A stretch of DNA of 64,000 bases from Cherax quadricarinatus (GCF_038502225.1 NW_027195502.1:1-64000), one strand, 5' to 3'; positions 1-10,949 are shown, counted from the stretch's first letter. Notes: generated by a model not told the origin, from the sequence alone. Program-made: numbers and translations.

Positions 1-385
1 CGAAGAAAGGTTGAGGGAAATCGCCTGACTTACACTGGAGGCCAGGAGGGTCAGGGGAGACATGATAACGACGCAAAATACCGCGCAGAATAGACACGGT
101 GGACAAAGACAGGATGTTCCAGAGATGGGACACATACACAAGAGGTCACATAATTGGAAGTTGAAGACTAGATGAATCAAAGGGATGTTAGGAAGTATTT
201 CTTCAGTCATAGAGTAGTCGGTCGAATAGTCTAGAAAGGAAGTAGTGGATATGGAACCATACATAGTTTTAAGGCGAGGTACGATAAAGCTCATGGAGCA
301 GGGAGAGAGAGGACCTAGTAGCAATCAGTGAAGAGGCGCCAGGAGCCATGACCTGACCCCAACCACAAATAGTGGTAGTACAAAT
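1..385 (+). mobile_element. Family D CR1-group LINE, 3' end, degraded
   Basis: This is the C-terminal end of ORF2 plus the 3' UTR of the LINE family whose near-intact copy lies at 53,945-58,075 on the other strand. With small frameshifts, the same peptide blocks appear in order: EERLREI, ARRVRGD, DTVDKDRM, RWDTYTRGH, NQRDVRKYFFSH and KARYDKAHGAGRERT, followed by a stop near 318. The 3' UTR then matches that of the full copy and ends in AAATAGGTGAGTAC plus a CA run, the terminal repeat of this family. The upstream part lies outside the window or is lost. Indels rule out function. Membership is certain; the clade (CR1 group) is inferred from the protein style. Confidence 0.88.
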
Positions 386-390
386 AGGTG

Positions 391-447
391 AGTACACACA
401 CACACACTCACTCACCTCACCTCACTCTCACTCTCACTCTCACTCCC
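391..447. repeat. CA / TCAC simple repeat at the LINE tail
   Basis: A CA run passes into TCAC, CTCAC and CTCT variants directly after the family D tail. It probably grew from the terminal repeat of the LINE. Confidence 0.8.
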
Positions 448-490
448 ATTTATCTGCTTTATCTCATTTACTCACTCCTGGACTCCTACA

Positions 491-1045
491 TTAAGACTAC
501 AAATATTTTAAGGTAAGTAATGAGGAACTGTATATGCATTTTATCACTCGGGATACTTAAATATCATAGAATATATGTGTGGGTGGAATGGCCTGGTATG
601 GTAGCCTGGCTGACTACCATACATACCACATTTGATTTCATAATGTTGCTCACTATCCACAATTAACACAAGTTGTGAACACTGACTCCAAGGCTGACGG
701 ACTGATTACCCTCATCTTGTATATAGTTCTACTGTCTTCCTATTATGTCCCAGAATCTGTATTGAAGAAGCTACTGATGGCTAAACGCTCACATACAAAT
801 ATTTCAGATGTTGCACATGTGTCTTAACTTTTCAAGTAATGAGAACTGTATATGCATTTTATCACTCTGGGATGCTTAAATGTAATAGAATATTATGTGT
901 AGGTGGTGGCCCATGGTAGCTCTGGCTGACTACCATACATACCACACTTGATTTCTCATTTATAATTACTACCATCTCACCCTAAAATTAAGACTATAAA
1001 TATTTAAGGTAAGTAATGAGGCACTGTGCGTGTATTTTGTACTTT
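491..1045. repeat. Dispersed direct repeat, two long copies and one partial
   Basis: Copy 1 (about 491-636) and copy 2 (about 834-955) share AACTGTATATGCATTTTATC, a following TTAAAT/CATAGAATAT block and a downstream GGCTGACTACCATACATACC block. A third, shorter copy (about 985-1,040) repeats the TTAAGACTATAAATATTTAAGG module that opens copy 1. The intervening 640-833 is unrelated. I recognise no protein. It could be an LTR or SINE remnant, but no terminal repeats or pol III boxes were found. Confidence 0.6.
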
Positions 1046-1168
1046 TTTATTGTTTTTTGGTGCTTAGTTCTATTGCTAACTTAATATATGCTAGTAAACT
1101 GTTATCTAGTATTTGCATGCATTTATAAGGGGAAAAAGGGTGTTCCCACTTTACGGCAATTTCCGCTT

Positions 1169-1430
1169 TTATGGAGGTAGCCTGAACCTAACCTGCCATA
1201 AGTGGGCCCTACTGTATATTGAAACTAAGTGATTTGTGATCACTTTCCCAAGCTCATCATTAACCTCAAGATTATTAATTAGTGACTCTTTGTTGGTAAG
1301 AACCAAGTCAAGCAGATTGTTTCCTCTAGTTGACTTCACACAACCTGCTCTAAAAAAGCAATCCTGAACTGTATCAAGAGTCACTAGACTCAAGATTTCC
1401 TGGGTCAGGTCTGTTCCAATCAATTTGTCT
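1169..1430 (-). pseudogene. Family L LINE endonuclease fragment
   Basis: The minus strand reads as the end of an apurinic-like endonuclease domain: a stretch with VQDCFFRAGCVKSTRGNN, then LLDLVLTN and NNLEVNDELGK. In the CR1/L2 group this block (LDLVLTN followed by LGKSDH) is the last catalytic part of the endonuclease. The SDH that should follow LGK is altered by an indel (VITNH). Only about 85 residues survive and no reverse transcriptase follows, so this is an isolated fragment. Assignment to family L rests on similarity of style to the other L fragments in the window, because no overlapping segment is available here. Confidence 0.65.
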
Positions 1431-1608
1431 AAAGGTAAAATTCCATTATCAAAATAGTTTCATATCTAGATGCCTTATGAATTTTTCCTCATCATAATGG
1501 TGTATGGTGAATAAATATCATGACATTTTGCTATTTTCTATGTTTTTATGATTTATTAATAGTCCTAAGCGACTTGTTTTATTGAATGTTGTTTTTTTGT
1601 GATTTACC

Positions 1609-2873
1609 ATGAGATATAAACAAAATCCCAAAATGATAGATCTGTCAGACTTTGAAAGAGGCCGAATTCTTCTGCTTGTATGGGTGGTTGTGGTATGCAA
1701 CGAGCAATAGCTGGACTTTTTGGTGTATCAAGAGGTACTGTCTTGAAGGTGATGTGAGACTTGCAAAAAGAGGGGAAACCCTTCTAACAAAGAAAACTTG
1801 GAGGAAGTGAGTTGTCGATAGGGATCAATGAACTCTTTCACGGATTTTCGGAAGGATCATAAGACTACAGCACCTAAAATTGCAGTATAGCTTAACCCGT
1901 AAACGCATCCAAACGTATATATATGTTTTTTCAACATTTGAAAGTATAAAAAGTAGATCTTTTTTGTTTTTCTACATTTGAAAATGTAAAAATTTTGATC
2001 TGCTTTTTTTTTGTTATATATTTGAAAAAGTAAAAACTTAGATCTACTTTTGTAGCACAACACATGTGAACGAGATCTGCTTGACCGCTTACGGTTAATG
2101 AACACTCCCTAACTCAGCTTCACAAAACTGTGAGAAGGGAACATCCGCAAAGTTGACTTTATGGGACTACGTACTAGGAAACCCTAATATCAAAAACCAA
2201 TGCTGAGAAGTGTAGAGTGGTGTAAAAATCATCAACAATGGTCCTTAGATCACTGAAGAAGTATTGTCTCCTAACGAGTCATCTTCACCTTATTTCCAAC
2301 ATCAGGTCGAGCATAATGGAGACAGCCAAAAGAAACATATGATTCCCACTGTCTTCTTCCCCATCTGTGATGATCTAGGATGCTATATCTTGAAATCTCA
2401 GGCCCAATGGTTGCCTCTTCATGGCAGAATTAAAGGTAAGGATTATTTAAACATTTTAGCAGATCAACTTCATCCTAAGTGATCAACACTGTTTCCAGAA
2501 GGAATGCAATATCTCTGACCTATACTGCACCAATCTACAAAGCTAAAACCATCCTGGAGTGGCATGAGGAACATTCCAGTTAGGTTGAGTACTATATGGC
2601 TTCCAATTCCAAGATCTTAATATAATTGACAATTTGTGGCATTTCCAGAAAACAAGTGAGGGGTTGATACCTCCACCTTCATCACTTAAGGAACTGAGAC
2701 TGTTTTAGCTGACTAATGCACACAAACATACCCTGCAATCTATTCAAACATTGTATGAACTAACACCGTTGAATTCAAGCGTAATTACTGCCAAAGGTAG
2801 AATTTGCACCATATTAAAAATAAATATGTTTGACATTTCAAGGTGTTTCCATTATTTTGTCCAACCCCTGCAC
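1609..2873 (+). mobile_element. Tc1-like DNA transposon remnant
   Basis: A broken transposase gene can be followed from an ATG at 1,609. The N-terminal helix-turn-helix start reads DLSDFERGRI. A KDHKTTAPKI block lies near 1,855. The catalytic half appears at 2,260-2,680, with GRIKGKDYLNILADQLHP in one frame, a shifted DDN-type block near 2,510, and WPSNSQDLNIIDNLWHFL-like text near 2,600 (frame-shifted), which matches the usual Tc1 P-x-SPDLN-I-E motif. The right end, 2,842-2,870, has the look of a Tc1/mariner inverted terminal repeat (GTTTCCATTATTTTGTCC). No matching left repeat was found, so the 5' end is lost. A 207 bp MITE sits inside. The element is dead. Confidence 0.8.
1892..2098. mobile_element. 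TTAA-flanked MITE inside the Tc1 remnant
   Basis: The Tc1 reading is interrupted between the KDHKTTAPKI block and the next recognisable block. The insert begins TTAACCCGTAAACG and ends CGCTTACGGTTAA, giving imperfect inverted ends with a TTAA at each edge, as in piggyBac-like elements. The interior is AT-rich with repeated GATCT-containing modules (TAGATCT, TTGATCTGC, AGATCTACTT) at ~60 bp spacing. It carries no ORF and must depend on a transposase in trans. Confidence 0.75.
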
Positions 2874-3526
2874 ATATGCCTCTGGGTTTTCTTCTATTTT
2901 TCAGTTCTTGTTCTTGCTTATTTCTCTTATCTCCATGGGGAAGTGGAACAGAATTCTTCCTCCATAAGCCATGTGTGTCGTGAAGGGGCTTACTCAAATC
3001 TGCCAGGAGTTAGACTAGTAACCCCTTCTCCTGTATATATTACTAAATTTAAAAGGAGAAACTTGTTTTATCTTTTGGGCCACCTCACTTATGAGATATG
3101 GCTATACTGGAAAGAAAGAAGATATATATATAGGGAGAGAGAAATATGTTAGAAATTTAATTTATGGAATTTTCCAAAGGAAAATATCACCTTATTGGTG
3201 AAGAAACCATTCTTCAAAATTAAGTATAAATAATTTTTACAAAAATAATTTAAGAGACTAAGCAAACTAAAAGTTTTTAGGAAAAAATTGTTTTGATACA
3301 ACTAGATATATTTGGGGAGTTAGTGAACAAAATAAAGCTCAAGATTAGCATCTCACTTGATGCTGAGAAGGTTATCGCTGGAGGCCAATTTGTTCTAATC
3401 TATAGAAAACTTGCTAGTTGGTTGGAACTGAAAATATTTTGAGGATTAAAGTAAAATGAGGAAGAAAGAAGGTTTTAGGCAATTGAGAACAGTGCTGTGG
3501 AAGACAGTTGAAATATATAAAAGGTA
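2874..3526. other. No gene recognised; AT-rich interval
   Basis: I see no supported gene. The open frames here lack any domain-like composition. Around 3,030-3,110 there is a short stretch (CTCCTGTATATATTAC followed by a GGGCCACCTC block) that resembles a common dispersed repeat, but the window contains no second copy to compare it with. Confidence 0.5.
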
Positions 3527-4540
3527 TTAACCCTTGATTGTAGCGGCCGATATATACGCCTTAATGCAGGTACCGTGGTTTGGACGTGATATATACTCAC
3601 AAATCTCTAGCGGCTTCAAATCAAGCAGGAGAAAGCTGGTAGGCCCACATGTGAGAGAATGGGTCTCAGGTGGTCAGTGTGCACCATATAAAATCCTGAG
3701 CACACAGTGCATAATGAGAAAAACCTCTGACCATTTTTTTTTTTTAATTAAAATGCCGACTTTATGGTCTATTTCACATAGTATTTATGGTTGTATTCTC
3801 GTTTTCTTGGTCTCAGTTTGATAGAATGTTATGACAGAAATAGATGTGATTTGATTGATTTTACTATAAAAAGAACTCTGTGAAATGGAGCTCAAATTAG
3901 GGGAATGTTTGATTTTTGCCAATGTTCAAAAGTAAATAAATGATGCCATTGTCCAATAAAATGTCCAACTAGCCATTCTATTATGCAGTCATGAATGGGT
4001 TGATGTTATTTATACAATTATTAAAGAATTGCATCTGCATAATAGTAAGTCTTCTATTTTTTGTTTGAAAAAATCTAAAAATAGGAAAGCAAGAGTAATA
4101 TCAGAGGGGCCTGAGACATGACTGATGAACAAAGAAAATGTTATTTTAGAGCCAGGAATGTCTGCATTGTTCATTCTGGACCTTATTTTGAAATTGTCAT
4201 ATTTTTTAGTTTTTGGTGAAATTGGCCAAATTCAAAATTTCTGACTACATTATTAGGTAGTTGAAATCGGTAAATGGGCAGTTTCTTGTACTCAATCGAT
4301 AGAAAAAATGGAGTTCTAAAGAAATAGTTTTGAGTTTGGGCGACTGAACAACGGAATTAGTCAAAATAGGCCTGTAAGGGGGCGAAATTGCCAATTTGTA
4401 AACAGCTACGAGGTCGCTATCATGAGAGCATAATCGCCAGTTTTCCATCAAATTTGCTTTTGGTGTCATTAAGTAATTGGGGAAAAAGATTCTCTATCAT
4501 TTCATAAGAAAATATTTTTTTTTTTTTTTTTTAAATTTTG
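3527..4540 (+). mobile_element. About 1 kb non-autonomous TTAA element
   Basis: The left edge is TTAACCCTTGATTG, the same TTAACCC-type start seen at 1,892 and 23,534. The body has no credible ORF. It runs to a T-run near 4,510-4,531, after which unrelated LINE sequence begins. I could not find the right inverted end, so the 3' boundary is approximate and the element may be truncated. A piggyBac-type mechanism is inferred only from the TTAACCC terminus. Confidence 0.55.
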
Positions 4541-4579
4541 CAACACCAGGAGACAATTTCAGGATTGGGGGTTGCGATA

Positions 4580-4787
4580 GTCAAGCAAGTTAATGATACT
4601 CAGCATGGATTCACAAGAGGCCGGTCTTGTCTAACTAATTTATTAACTTTTTCAGTAAAGCTTTGAGGCTGTTGAATTACAATAAAGAATTTGATATTAT
4701 TTACTTAGAGTTAAAGAAAGTGGCAGCTCGGCATTGGGGAAGGGTGCTCGTGTCGAATCATGGCTCAGACAGGAAGCAGAGAGTGTT
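4580..4787 (+). pseudogene. Family L LINE reverse transcriptase fragment
   Basis: The plus strand reads NDTQHGFTRGRSCLTNLLTF, the conserved reverse transcriptase domain 3 block. A decayed KxFDxxYLxxKKA-type palm A motif follows near 4,680 and an ESWL-like block near 4,750. Frameshifts and stops break it. It stops where the PLE-A arm begins, so it was probably cut by that insertion or by later deletion. Confidence 0.75.
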
Positions 4788-4789
4788 TA

Positions 4790-6318
4790 TAATGTTGGCT
4801 TAGGAAGACATGTAAGCAAACACACTATAACATATTTAGTTAGAAATGTTGTCCTGGGGATTTGATCACTTAACACAGAGGGTAGAAACACATTAGGTGA
4901 GAGAGTAGGCACAAGACAGACCTGAGGAATGTCATGCGAACAAGTAATGGGAACACGAAGCGCTTCCGGGCCCATGCGTAGGTAACTTATCAAACAATCC
5001 GGCTTCATGCGAGACGGCAGATGAAACATGTGACTCTGTGCAGTTATGCCGCTAAGTATCATACGCCAATGCTTGAAATTTCCAAAGTTTCAGCGTTGCG
5101 TTTGGCAGTGTCGCATCGCGACAGCGGCGTTTGTAAGAATCGCCGCCTGAGGTCTGGTTCAGTGAGAACGATTTGCGTTCATCTCCAGTTCATATCAATG
5201 CACCGCGGAGTTCTTCAGGAGGACACATTTATCTACATCGCCTGCTGAGGCGTATTGATGCGCCATTCAGGTGACTGTAAGATCTGTTTATAAATGCCAG
5301 CTTACATATTTAGGGACAGAACCCACAGGGACAGTAGACGCTCGCTGTAGAAGTAGAGGTGTGGGCCGCGCTTGTAGTGAGGTCTTTACAGATGATGTGT
5401 TTATGGTAGAAACGCTTGATGTTACTCATAGCAAGTGCTCCTGCGAGTATCTTCAGGGCAACATCGCCACATGGGGAGTACTACGAACTGTTTAGGTGCT
5501 GTCTCCATGGGCGTTTGTGGAGGATAGCTTGTGCCTTGAGTCCGCGATCTTGGATGAAGAAAGATGGGAACTGAAGACGGTAAAGGTCAGGGTTATGTAA
5601 GCATTCTTCTTCTAGAAAACAAGGGCTGAGATGCAAGAGCTCTCAAGAAGAGCAATGAGGACTCCTCTCTTAGTGCGGAGTCTTAGTGAATAAAAGGTAT
5701 AAGATCGCCTTGTTGGTAGGTTTTCTATACACTTTGAAGAGAAGTTTGTCACTGTCAGGAGATCTGGCACAGTAGAACGTCGAGGAAAGGAAGTTTGCCA
5801 TCATTTTAGTTCAAGTGTAAACTTTATTGATGGTTCAACTGCATTGATCTTGTTGAGAAGGGCCTGATATTGAGACGTCTTCGGATAGAAAACCAATATA
5901 TCAACGTATCCAGTCAGGTAACAGTGTTGGGGAATGAGGGTGCTGGAATTTCTGTCTCCAGGTTTTCCATGAAGAGGTTGCGTTACAGTACTGAGCGGGC
6001 TGCCCATTACAATCCTAAAGCATTGTTTGGTAACAGTTGTCCTGATATTTAAAGAAGTTTTGAAATTAACACAAAGTTCCACTCAGATTGATGAAATCTA
6101 GAAGAGGTAAAGGGAGGTCGGTTTTCAGTGAGCCTCTGTCTCAGAATGCTGATTGCAGTGCCAGTAGGAACGTTGGTAAAGAGGGCTGTGACATCAGATG
6201 TAGCTTCATGCTTTGCTTTGACATTCAGGTTGGAAATTCGGGAGAGAAAGGTCACTTGAGTGTTTGAGGCTTGACTGATGGTGCCCAGAAGCGCTTGAAA
6301 GGTATTTGGCAAGGTGTC
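4790..6318 (-). mobile_element. Penelope-like element PLE-A, left (inverted) arm
   Basis: On the minus strand the arm reads, from 6,318 down: NTFQALLGTISQASNTQV, then SDVTALFTNVPTGTAIS (the Penelope palm A block), SPLS (near 6,000), the YVDD position at 5,900-5,908, LVFYPKTSQYQALLNKINAV, and a GIY-YIG-like end near 5,300. A non-coding 3' part follows to about 4,790. Penelope elements combine a telomerase-like reverse transcriptase with a C-terminal GIY-YIG endonuclease. The active site reads YVD-I instead of YVDD-I, because one GAT codon is missing, so this copy could not polymerise. The arm is head-to-head with the next feature. Confidence 0.85.
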
Positions 6319-7484
6319 CGGCTAGATTTCTCATCAATCTAGTGGAACTTTGTGTTAATTTCAACTTTCCAAGTATCAGGACAACTTGAGCAACAATGCT
6401 TTGGGATGCAGGCAATGGGCAGCCCGCCTCAGTGCTGTGCTTGCCAACCCTTCAAGGAAACCGAGACAGAGAAATTCAGCACCCTCATTCCCAACACTGT
6501 TACCTGGGCTATGTGATACGTTGATGATATATTGGTTTTCTATCCCAAGACGTCTCAATATCCAGGCTCCTTCTCAACAAGATCAATGCAGTTGAACCAT
6601 CAATAAAGCTTACACTTGAACTCAAATGATGGCAAACTTCCTTTCCCTCGACAATTACTGTGCAGATCTCCCGACAGTGACAAACTTCTTCAAAGTGTAG
6701 CAGAAAAACCTACCAACAAGGACGATCTTATACACTTTTATTCACACCAAGACTCCCGCATCTAAGAGAGGAGTCCTCATTGGCTTCTTCTTGAGAGCCT
6801 TCGCATTCCCAGCCCTTTGTTTTAAGAAGAAATTGCACTTTACATAACACAAGCCTTTACGACTGCCTTTCTGAAGTTCCTATCATTCTTCATCCGAGAT
6901 TGCAGACAAAGGCAATGCTTCTTCATCCTGGCTAAAACCACTTCTAATGGAACAGCCCCTAAACAGTTCGTAGTAATTCCATGTGGCGATGTTACGAATA
7001 CTGCAGGGCACTTGCTATGAGTAACATCAACGTTTCTACCATAAACACATCATCTATCAAAGACTACTCACGCAAATGCAGCTCCACACCTCTAACTTCT
7101 ACAGCAGGCGCCTACACTATCCCCTGTGGTTCTGTCCCAAGAAATATGTAGGCGAGACAGGCAGAGATCTTGCAGTCCGCCTTGAATGAGCATTGAAATG
7201 CCTCTAAGAGGACTGCTGGCAGTATGCGCGTGTCCTCCACAGAGACTCCACGTGGGCATTTGATGAACTGGAATGAGGCATCAATCCGCTCACCAACCAG
7301 ACTCGCCAGACGCCGACGGTGCCTAGAAGCCTCACTAATCGCCACCGGCACTATAGAACGCAACACTGAAACTACAAAATTTTAAAAACATTGGCATACA
7401 TGACACTTACAGCACCAACCCAACAACATGAGTCACATGATTTACCGCTCACTCCGCCCTCATCAGGTAGTGTTGTTTTGATAT

Positions 7485-7547
7485 GACCTGCTCTCGCATG
7501 GGCCAGTAGGCCTCTACAGTGTCTCTCCATTCTTATGTTCTTATGAC
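7485..7547 (+). mobile_element. Nested family L LINE tail
   Basis: A short block (GACCTGCTCTCGCATGGGCC, then CAGTAGGCCT, then TTCTTATGTTCTTATG) matches the 3' terminus of family L at 8,700-8,765. It interrupts the PLE-A 3' UTR, so it is either a severely 5'-truncated insertion or a sequence shared between the two families. Confidence 0.6.
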
Positions 7548-7620
7548 TTTCCCTCAGGTCACGCAAGGCCACACCTCACTCTCCGCCTATATATATAATG
7601 TTTCTACCTCTGTATGTTAG

Positions 7621-7650
7621 AAGTGATCAAGGTCCCAGGACCAAACGTTT
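7621..7650 (+). ncRNA. Hammerhead-like fold in the PLE-A 3' UTR (candidate)
   Basis: GTGATCAA is followed by a perfect 5 bp hairpin, GGTCC-CA-GGACC, and then AAACG. This order (TGA-box, stem, GAAAC) resembles the hammerhead core, and hammerhead motifs are known from Penelope-like elements. The core departs from the consensus: C3 and G8 read G and C, and one G of the GAAA is absent. Activity is not implied. Confidence 0.25.
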
Positions 7651-7689
7651 AACAACAGTTATAGTGTTTGCTAATGGTCTTTCTAAACC

Positions 7690-8767
7690 AACTTGTTTGC
7701 ATTTATTACCAAGGCTTATACCATAAAATGGGGTTAAACTGAGGGAATCTGTAAGGGCGGCATCAACAGGATCAGTCTTGGGGCTCCATTGTTGTTTATA
7801 ATACATATCAATGATCTTGATGAAGGAATTACTAGCATATGAGCAAATCTGCCGATGACACAAAGATAGGTAGTGATAATTGATTCAAACGAGACAGGGG
7901 AACTTCAGAAAGATTTAGACAACTCTATTCTTGGTCAGAAAAGTGGCAGATGCAGTTCAATGTAGATAAATGCAAGGTTCAAGCTTGGGAGGCCCATCAC
8001 CCTAGCACTTATAAGTTAAATGATAAAACTTAGCCATACAGATTGTGAAAAGGACTTGGGGTTATGGTGAGCAACCTTTAAACCAAGACAGCAATGCCTA
8101 AGCCGACATAAAAATAGATTACTGGATTTATATCAAGAAGTGTAAGCAAATAGAACCAGAGGTCATACTGAAGTTTTATTCATCATTAGTAAAGGCCTCA
8201 TCTAGATTATGCAGCTAACTTGGTCCCATTACATAATAGACATAAATTCTAGAAACTTCTTCTCAGCGTAAGATGACTAAATTAATACATAGCATTAGAA
8301 ATCTTCCTTAAGAATAAAGATTGAAGACTCTTAAATTACATTCACTTGCTAGACGAAGAATGAGGGAGACATGATCATGTATAAGTGGTTAGTAATAATA
8401 AAGGATATTAATAAGGTCTTATGATATCTCTCCAAGAGAACCCGCAGTAATGGATTTAAAATTAGATAAGTTTAGATTTAGAAAGGATATGGTGAGTATT
8501 GGTTTGGAAATAGGCAGTTGATGAGGCAACAGTCTACCTAGTTGCTATTGAGGCTAGACTTTGGGTAGTTTCAAATTTAGGGCTATAACATATGAGTGAG
8601 AGGGGTTGGATTTGAGGACTAGCACATCAGAGCTTATTTCTGCAGCATTGGAGGATTGGGTTGGGGCAAATGTTTTGTTAGTGGATGAACTGTAAAGGAC
8701 CTGCCTAGAATGGGCCAAATAGGCCTGCTGCAGTGTTCCTCCTCTTATGTTATGTTCTTATGTTAAT
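7690..8767 (+). mobile_element. Family L LINE, 3' part with tail
   Basis: A GSVLG block near 7,768 is followed by INDLDEGITS and an ADDTKIG block at 7,851, that is, reverse transcriptase domains 4 and 5. The thumb follows (KDLGVMVSN, GFISRSVS, DLSEEEN-type blocks), with the end of ORF2 (MSERGW) near 8,590. The 3' UTR ends GGCCTGCTGCAGTGTTCC plus TTATGTTATGTTCTTATGTT, the (TTATGTTC)n terminal repeat. Many frameshifts make it non-functional. It lies immediately after the PLE-A arm. Confidence 0.82.
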
Positions 8768-8769
8768 TT

Positions 8770-9537
8770 CTGAATCTCATTTATGTCTTCCTGTGTAAAA
8801 ACTGAAACAATTGGCCTTAACAATGGGCCTAAAACTGATCTCTGTGGAACGCCACTTGTTACAGATCCTCACTCAGATTTAACCCTACTACGCACTCTCT
8901 GCTTCCTATTAATGAGCTTCATGATCGATCCATGACAGCATTTCTCCCAATGCCATGAGCAGCTACTTTCAAAAGTCTCTGATGTGTACGATATCAAAAA
9001 GCCTTACTAAAATCTAAATAAACAATATCGAATTTTATTCTGGATCAATGGCTCCCAAAAGCTTTGCTGAAGAAGGTTAATAAATGAGTTAGGCAGGAAA
9101 TGGCCCTATGAAACCATGTTGAGTATCATTAATCAAATTATGCCTATTGAGATGGCTTCATATTATCAGGGCTGTAGAATTTTATTATTATTATCACACT
9201 GGCCAATTCCCACCAAGGCAGTGGTGGGTCTAAAAAGAAAAAAACTTTCATCATTCACTCCATCTGTCTTGCCCGAAGGGTGCTTTACACTACAGTTTTT
9301 AAACTGCAACATTAACACCCCCTATAATTGACTCTAGTAATTTGGCCTACAATTAAGGTTAGGCTTAATGGGTGGTAATTTGATGGTAAATTCACTTGTC
9401 TCCTGCTTTAAAAATAGGAATTACATTAGCTATCTTCCATAACAGCACTAGACCTGTTTGAAGAGGATTGTGAAGGATCTGCTCAGTATGGGCCAACAGG
9501 CCCACTGCAATGTTCCTCCTTTCTTATGTTCTTATTG
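8770..9537 (-). mobile_element. Family L LINE with inverted 5' part
   Basis: On the minus strand, 9,457 down to 8,770 carries reverse transcriptase domains 1-4, including VTSGVPQRSVLGPL near 8,860. Directly to its right, 9,457-9,537 on the plus strand is the 3' UTR and (TTATGTTC)n tail of the same family. An inverted upstream segment joined to a forward 3' end is the classic product of twin priming during LINE insertion. A SINE-like insert occupies about 9,178-9,310. All frames are broken. Confidence 0.72.
9178..9310 (-). mobile_element. SINE-like insert in family L
   Basis: The LINE reading, compared with the copy at 16,040-16,090, is interrupted exactly here. The insert starts with an ATT-repeat (a TAA-type tail if read on the minus strand), has CACCAAGGCAGTGGTGGG and GGGTGCTTTACACTACAGTT blocks, and ends before TATAATTGACTC. 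The flanks GCTGTAGAATT and CCCTATAATT look like a mutated target-site duplication. No pol III boxes were identified, so the SINE label is tentative. Confidence 0.55.
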
Positions 9538-9922
9538 GAGACTTGTTTGTGTGAGGGAGGGATGGTGTTTATTGTTGGAGAATATGACAGTAATATCAAC
9601 TCTACAGCTTATTTATCTATCACAATTCAACTAATATGACATAATAAACAATACTAATGACATAGAAACATGGAATATACTTAGAATGAATAAAATAAGT
9701 CAAGTGTATGTCACGAGGTGCTAGCGTTGTGTTGTTGTTGGGTATATATGGGCCACTGAGAGTAAGCCATTCATAATGGTGGTGAAGGTTATGCTGAGGC
9801 AGCAGTGTTTTCTGTAGCCCCATATAACCTAACAACATTGAGGAGTTGGGTAGAATTGCTGAATCACTAAAGAAGACACCCTACCACCACTACCACCTTC
9901 TAACACTATTACACGTTAACAC
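9538..9922. other. No gene recognised
   Basis: An AT-rich stretch with no supported coding region, RNA or repeat copy elsewhere in the window. It may include the pre-insertion target of the neighbouring LINE fragments. Confidence 0.5.
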
Positions 9923-10152
9923 TAAGAACATAAGAACGGAGGATTCGCAGCAGGCCAGTTGGTCTGATACTAGTAGTGTTGTCCTTTGTTAATTCATCCC
10001 ACTCAACAAAAAACAATTGCCCAACTCATTTTTCAATGCTACCCAAGAAATAAGCTTTTGATAACTATCCACTCATCCGCAAGTCCCACTCAATCCAACC
10101 TCTCACCACATATTTATCCAAGTAACTCCAAATTTAAAACTACCCGGTCCTT
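9923..10152 (-). mobile_element. Family L LINE 3' tail
   Basis: The minus strand gives the extreme 3' end of family L: tail AAGAACATAAGAA at the left edge, the CAGCAGGCC block, then sequence complementary to the end of ORF2 (TATTTATCC and CCAACCTCTCACC). It is a heavily 5'-truncated insertion, about 230 bp long. Confidence 0.72.
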
Positions 10153-10164
10153 AGCCTTAATATC

Positions 10165-10275
10165 ATACAATCAGTATTACAACTACTATTACCACTATTA
10201 CAACTGATACAACTATCACTACCACTCATCAACCACTATCACAACTGCTTCCACTCTACCACCACCACCATTTTT
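10165..10275. repeat. Degenerate ACTACY simple repeat
   Basis: Repeated CTATTAC, CACTATTAC, CAACTAC and CCACCACCACC words form a decayed pyrimidine/A-rich microsatellite directly beyond the LINE end. Confidence 0.7.
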
Positions 10276-10613
10276 TCACAACGTTTTAAATTGTGTGTTT
10301 CTACATTCTTACCAGTGGTCAAGTAATTAGAAGCTTCTTTGAGCTATGGTGACTTATTTAGCAGTTGCAAACACTAAAACGAATGGAATATTGCGAAATG
10401 TATTGTATGAACTCGTGGGATCATCCTCACTCAATGATAAAACAATGGCACACTGGCTGGGAAAGGAGTGTGAGGCGGCTCGGGCTGTGTACCTGTCCCG
10501 GATGAACTACTGGCGAGAGTCAACGGCGATTAGCCAGGTCCATGTTTATATGAAAATATCCCTATGATTTCGGAATCACGATTCTCGCAGACCACGACAT
10601 CGAGGGACCACTG
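10276..10613. other. Unclassified interval with one short open frame
   Basis: A 73-codon frame at 10,346-10,567 is open but has no recognisable domain and ends at the boundary of the Tigger-like element. I do not call it a gene. Confidence 0.4.
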
Positions 10614-10949
10614 TACAGTGACCCCTGCATACCGCATCACATAACGCAAATCCGCATACCGACATTTTATCACTAAGATTTGCCTCGTGATACCGCTAAA
10701 AACTCCGCCAACGCCATTCGTCCGACGACCTATGAGGCCTGAGCCAGCCTCACATGTTCTGGCCGGGTGGCATTGTTTACAAGCCAGCCTCTGCGGTAAT
10801 GATCTGCCATTACAATCAGAACATTTCGTATTATTACAGCATTTTGGTGATTTTATCTGCAAAATAAGTGACCATGGACCCCAAGAAAGCTTCTGTTAAC
10901 CCTGTGGTAAAAAGGGTGAGAAATATTATCGAAATACTGTGGTACCAAG

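Larger units (their letters stand above)
6319..7680 (+). mobile_element. Penelope-like element PLE-A, right arm
   Basis: This is the same element in the opposite direction. It starts at the ATTTC-TCATCAATCT block that the left arm carries at about 6,085-6,105. It continues through the reverse transcriptase, with an intact YVDD at 6,517-6,528, and then a GIY-YIG domain (YTIPCGS at 7,113 and, one frame away, KYVGETGRDLAVRLNEH). Its 3' UTR shares a GTGATCAA block with the left arm (7,623-7,630 here, 4,861-4,868 there). Frameshifts are numerous. A family L tail is nested at 7,485-7,547. Confidence 0.85.

Noticed and set aside
10346..10567. Small host gene
   Set aside because: 73 codons, no recognisable domain, no splice or promoter support.
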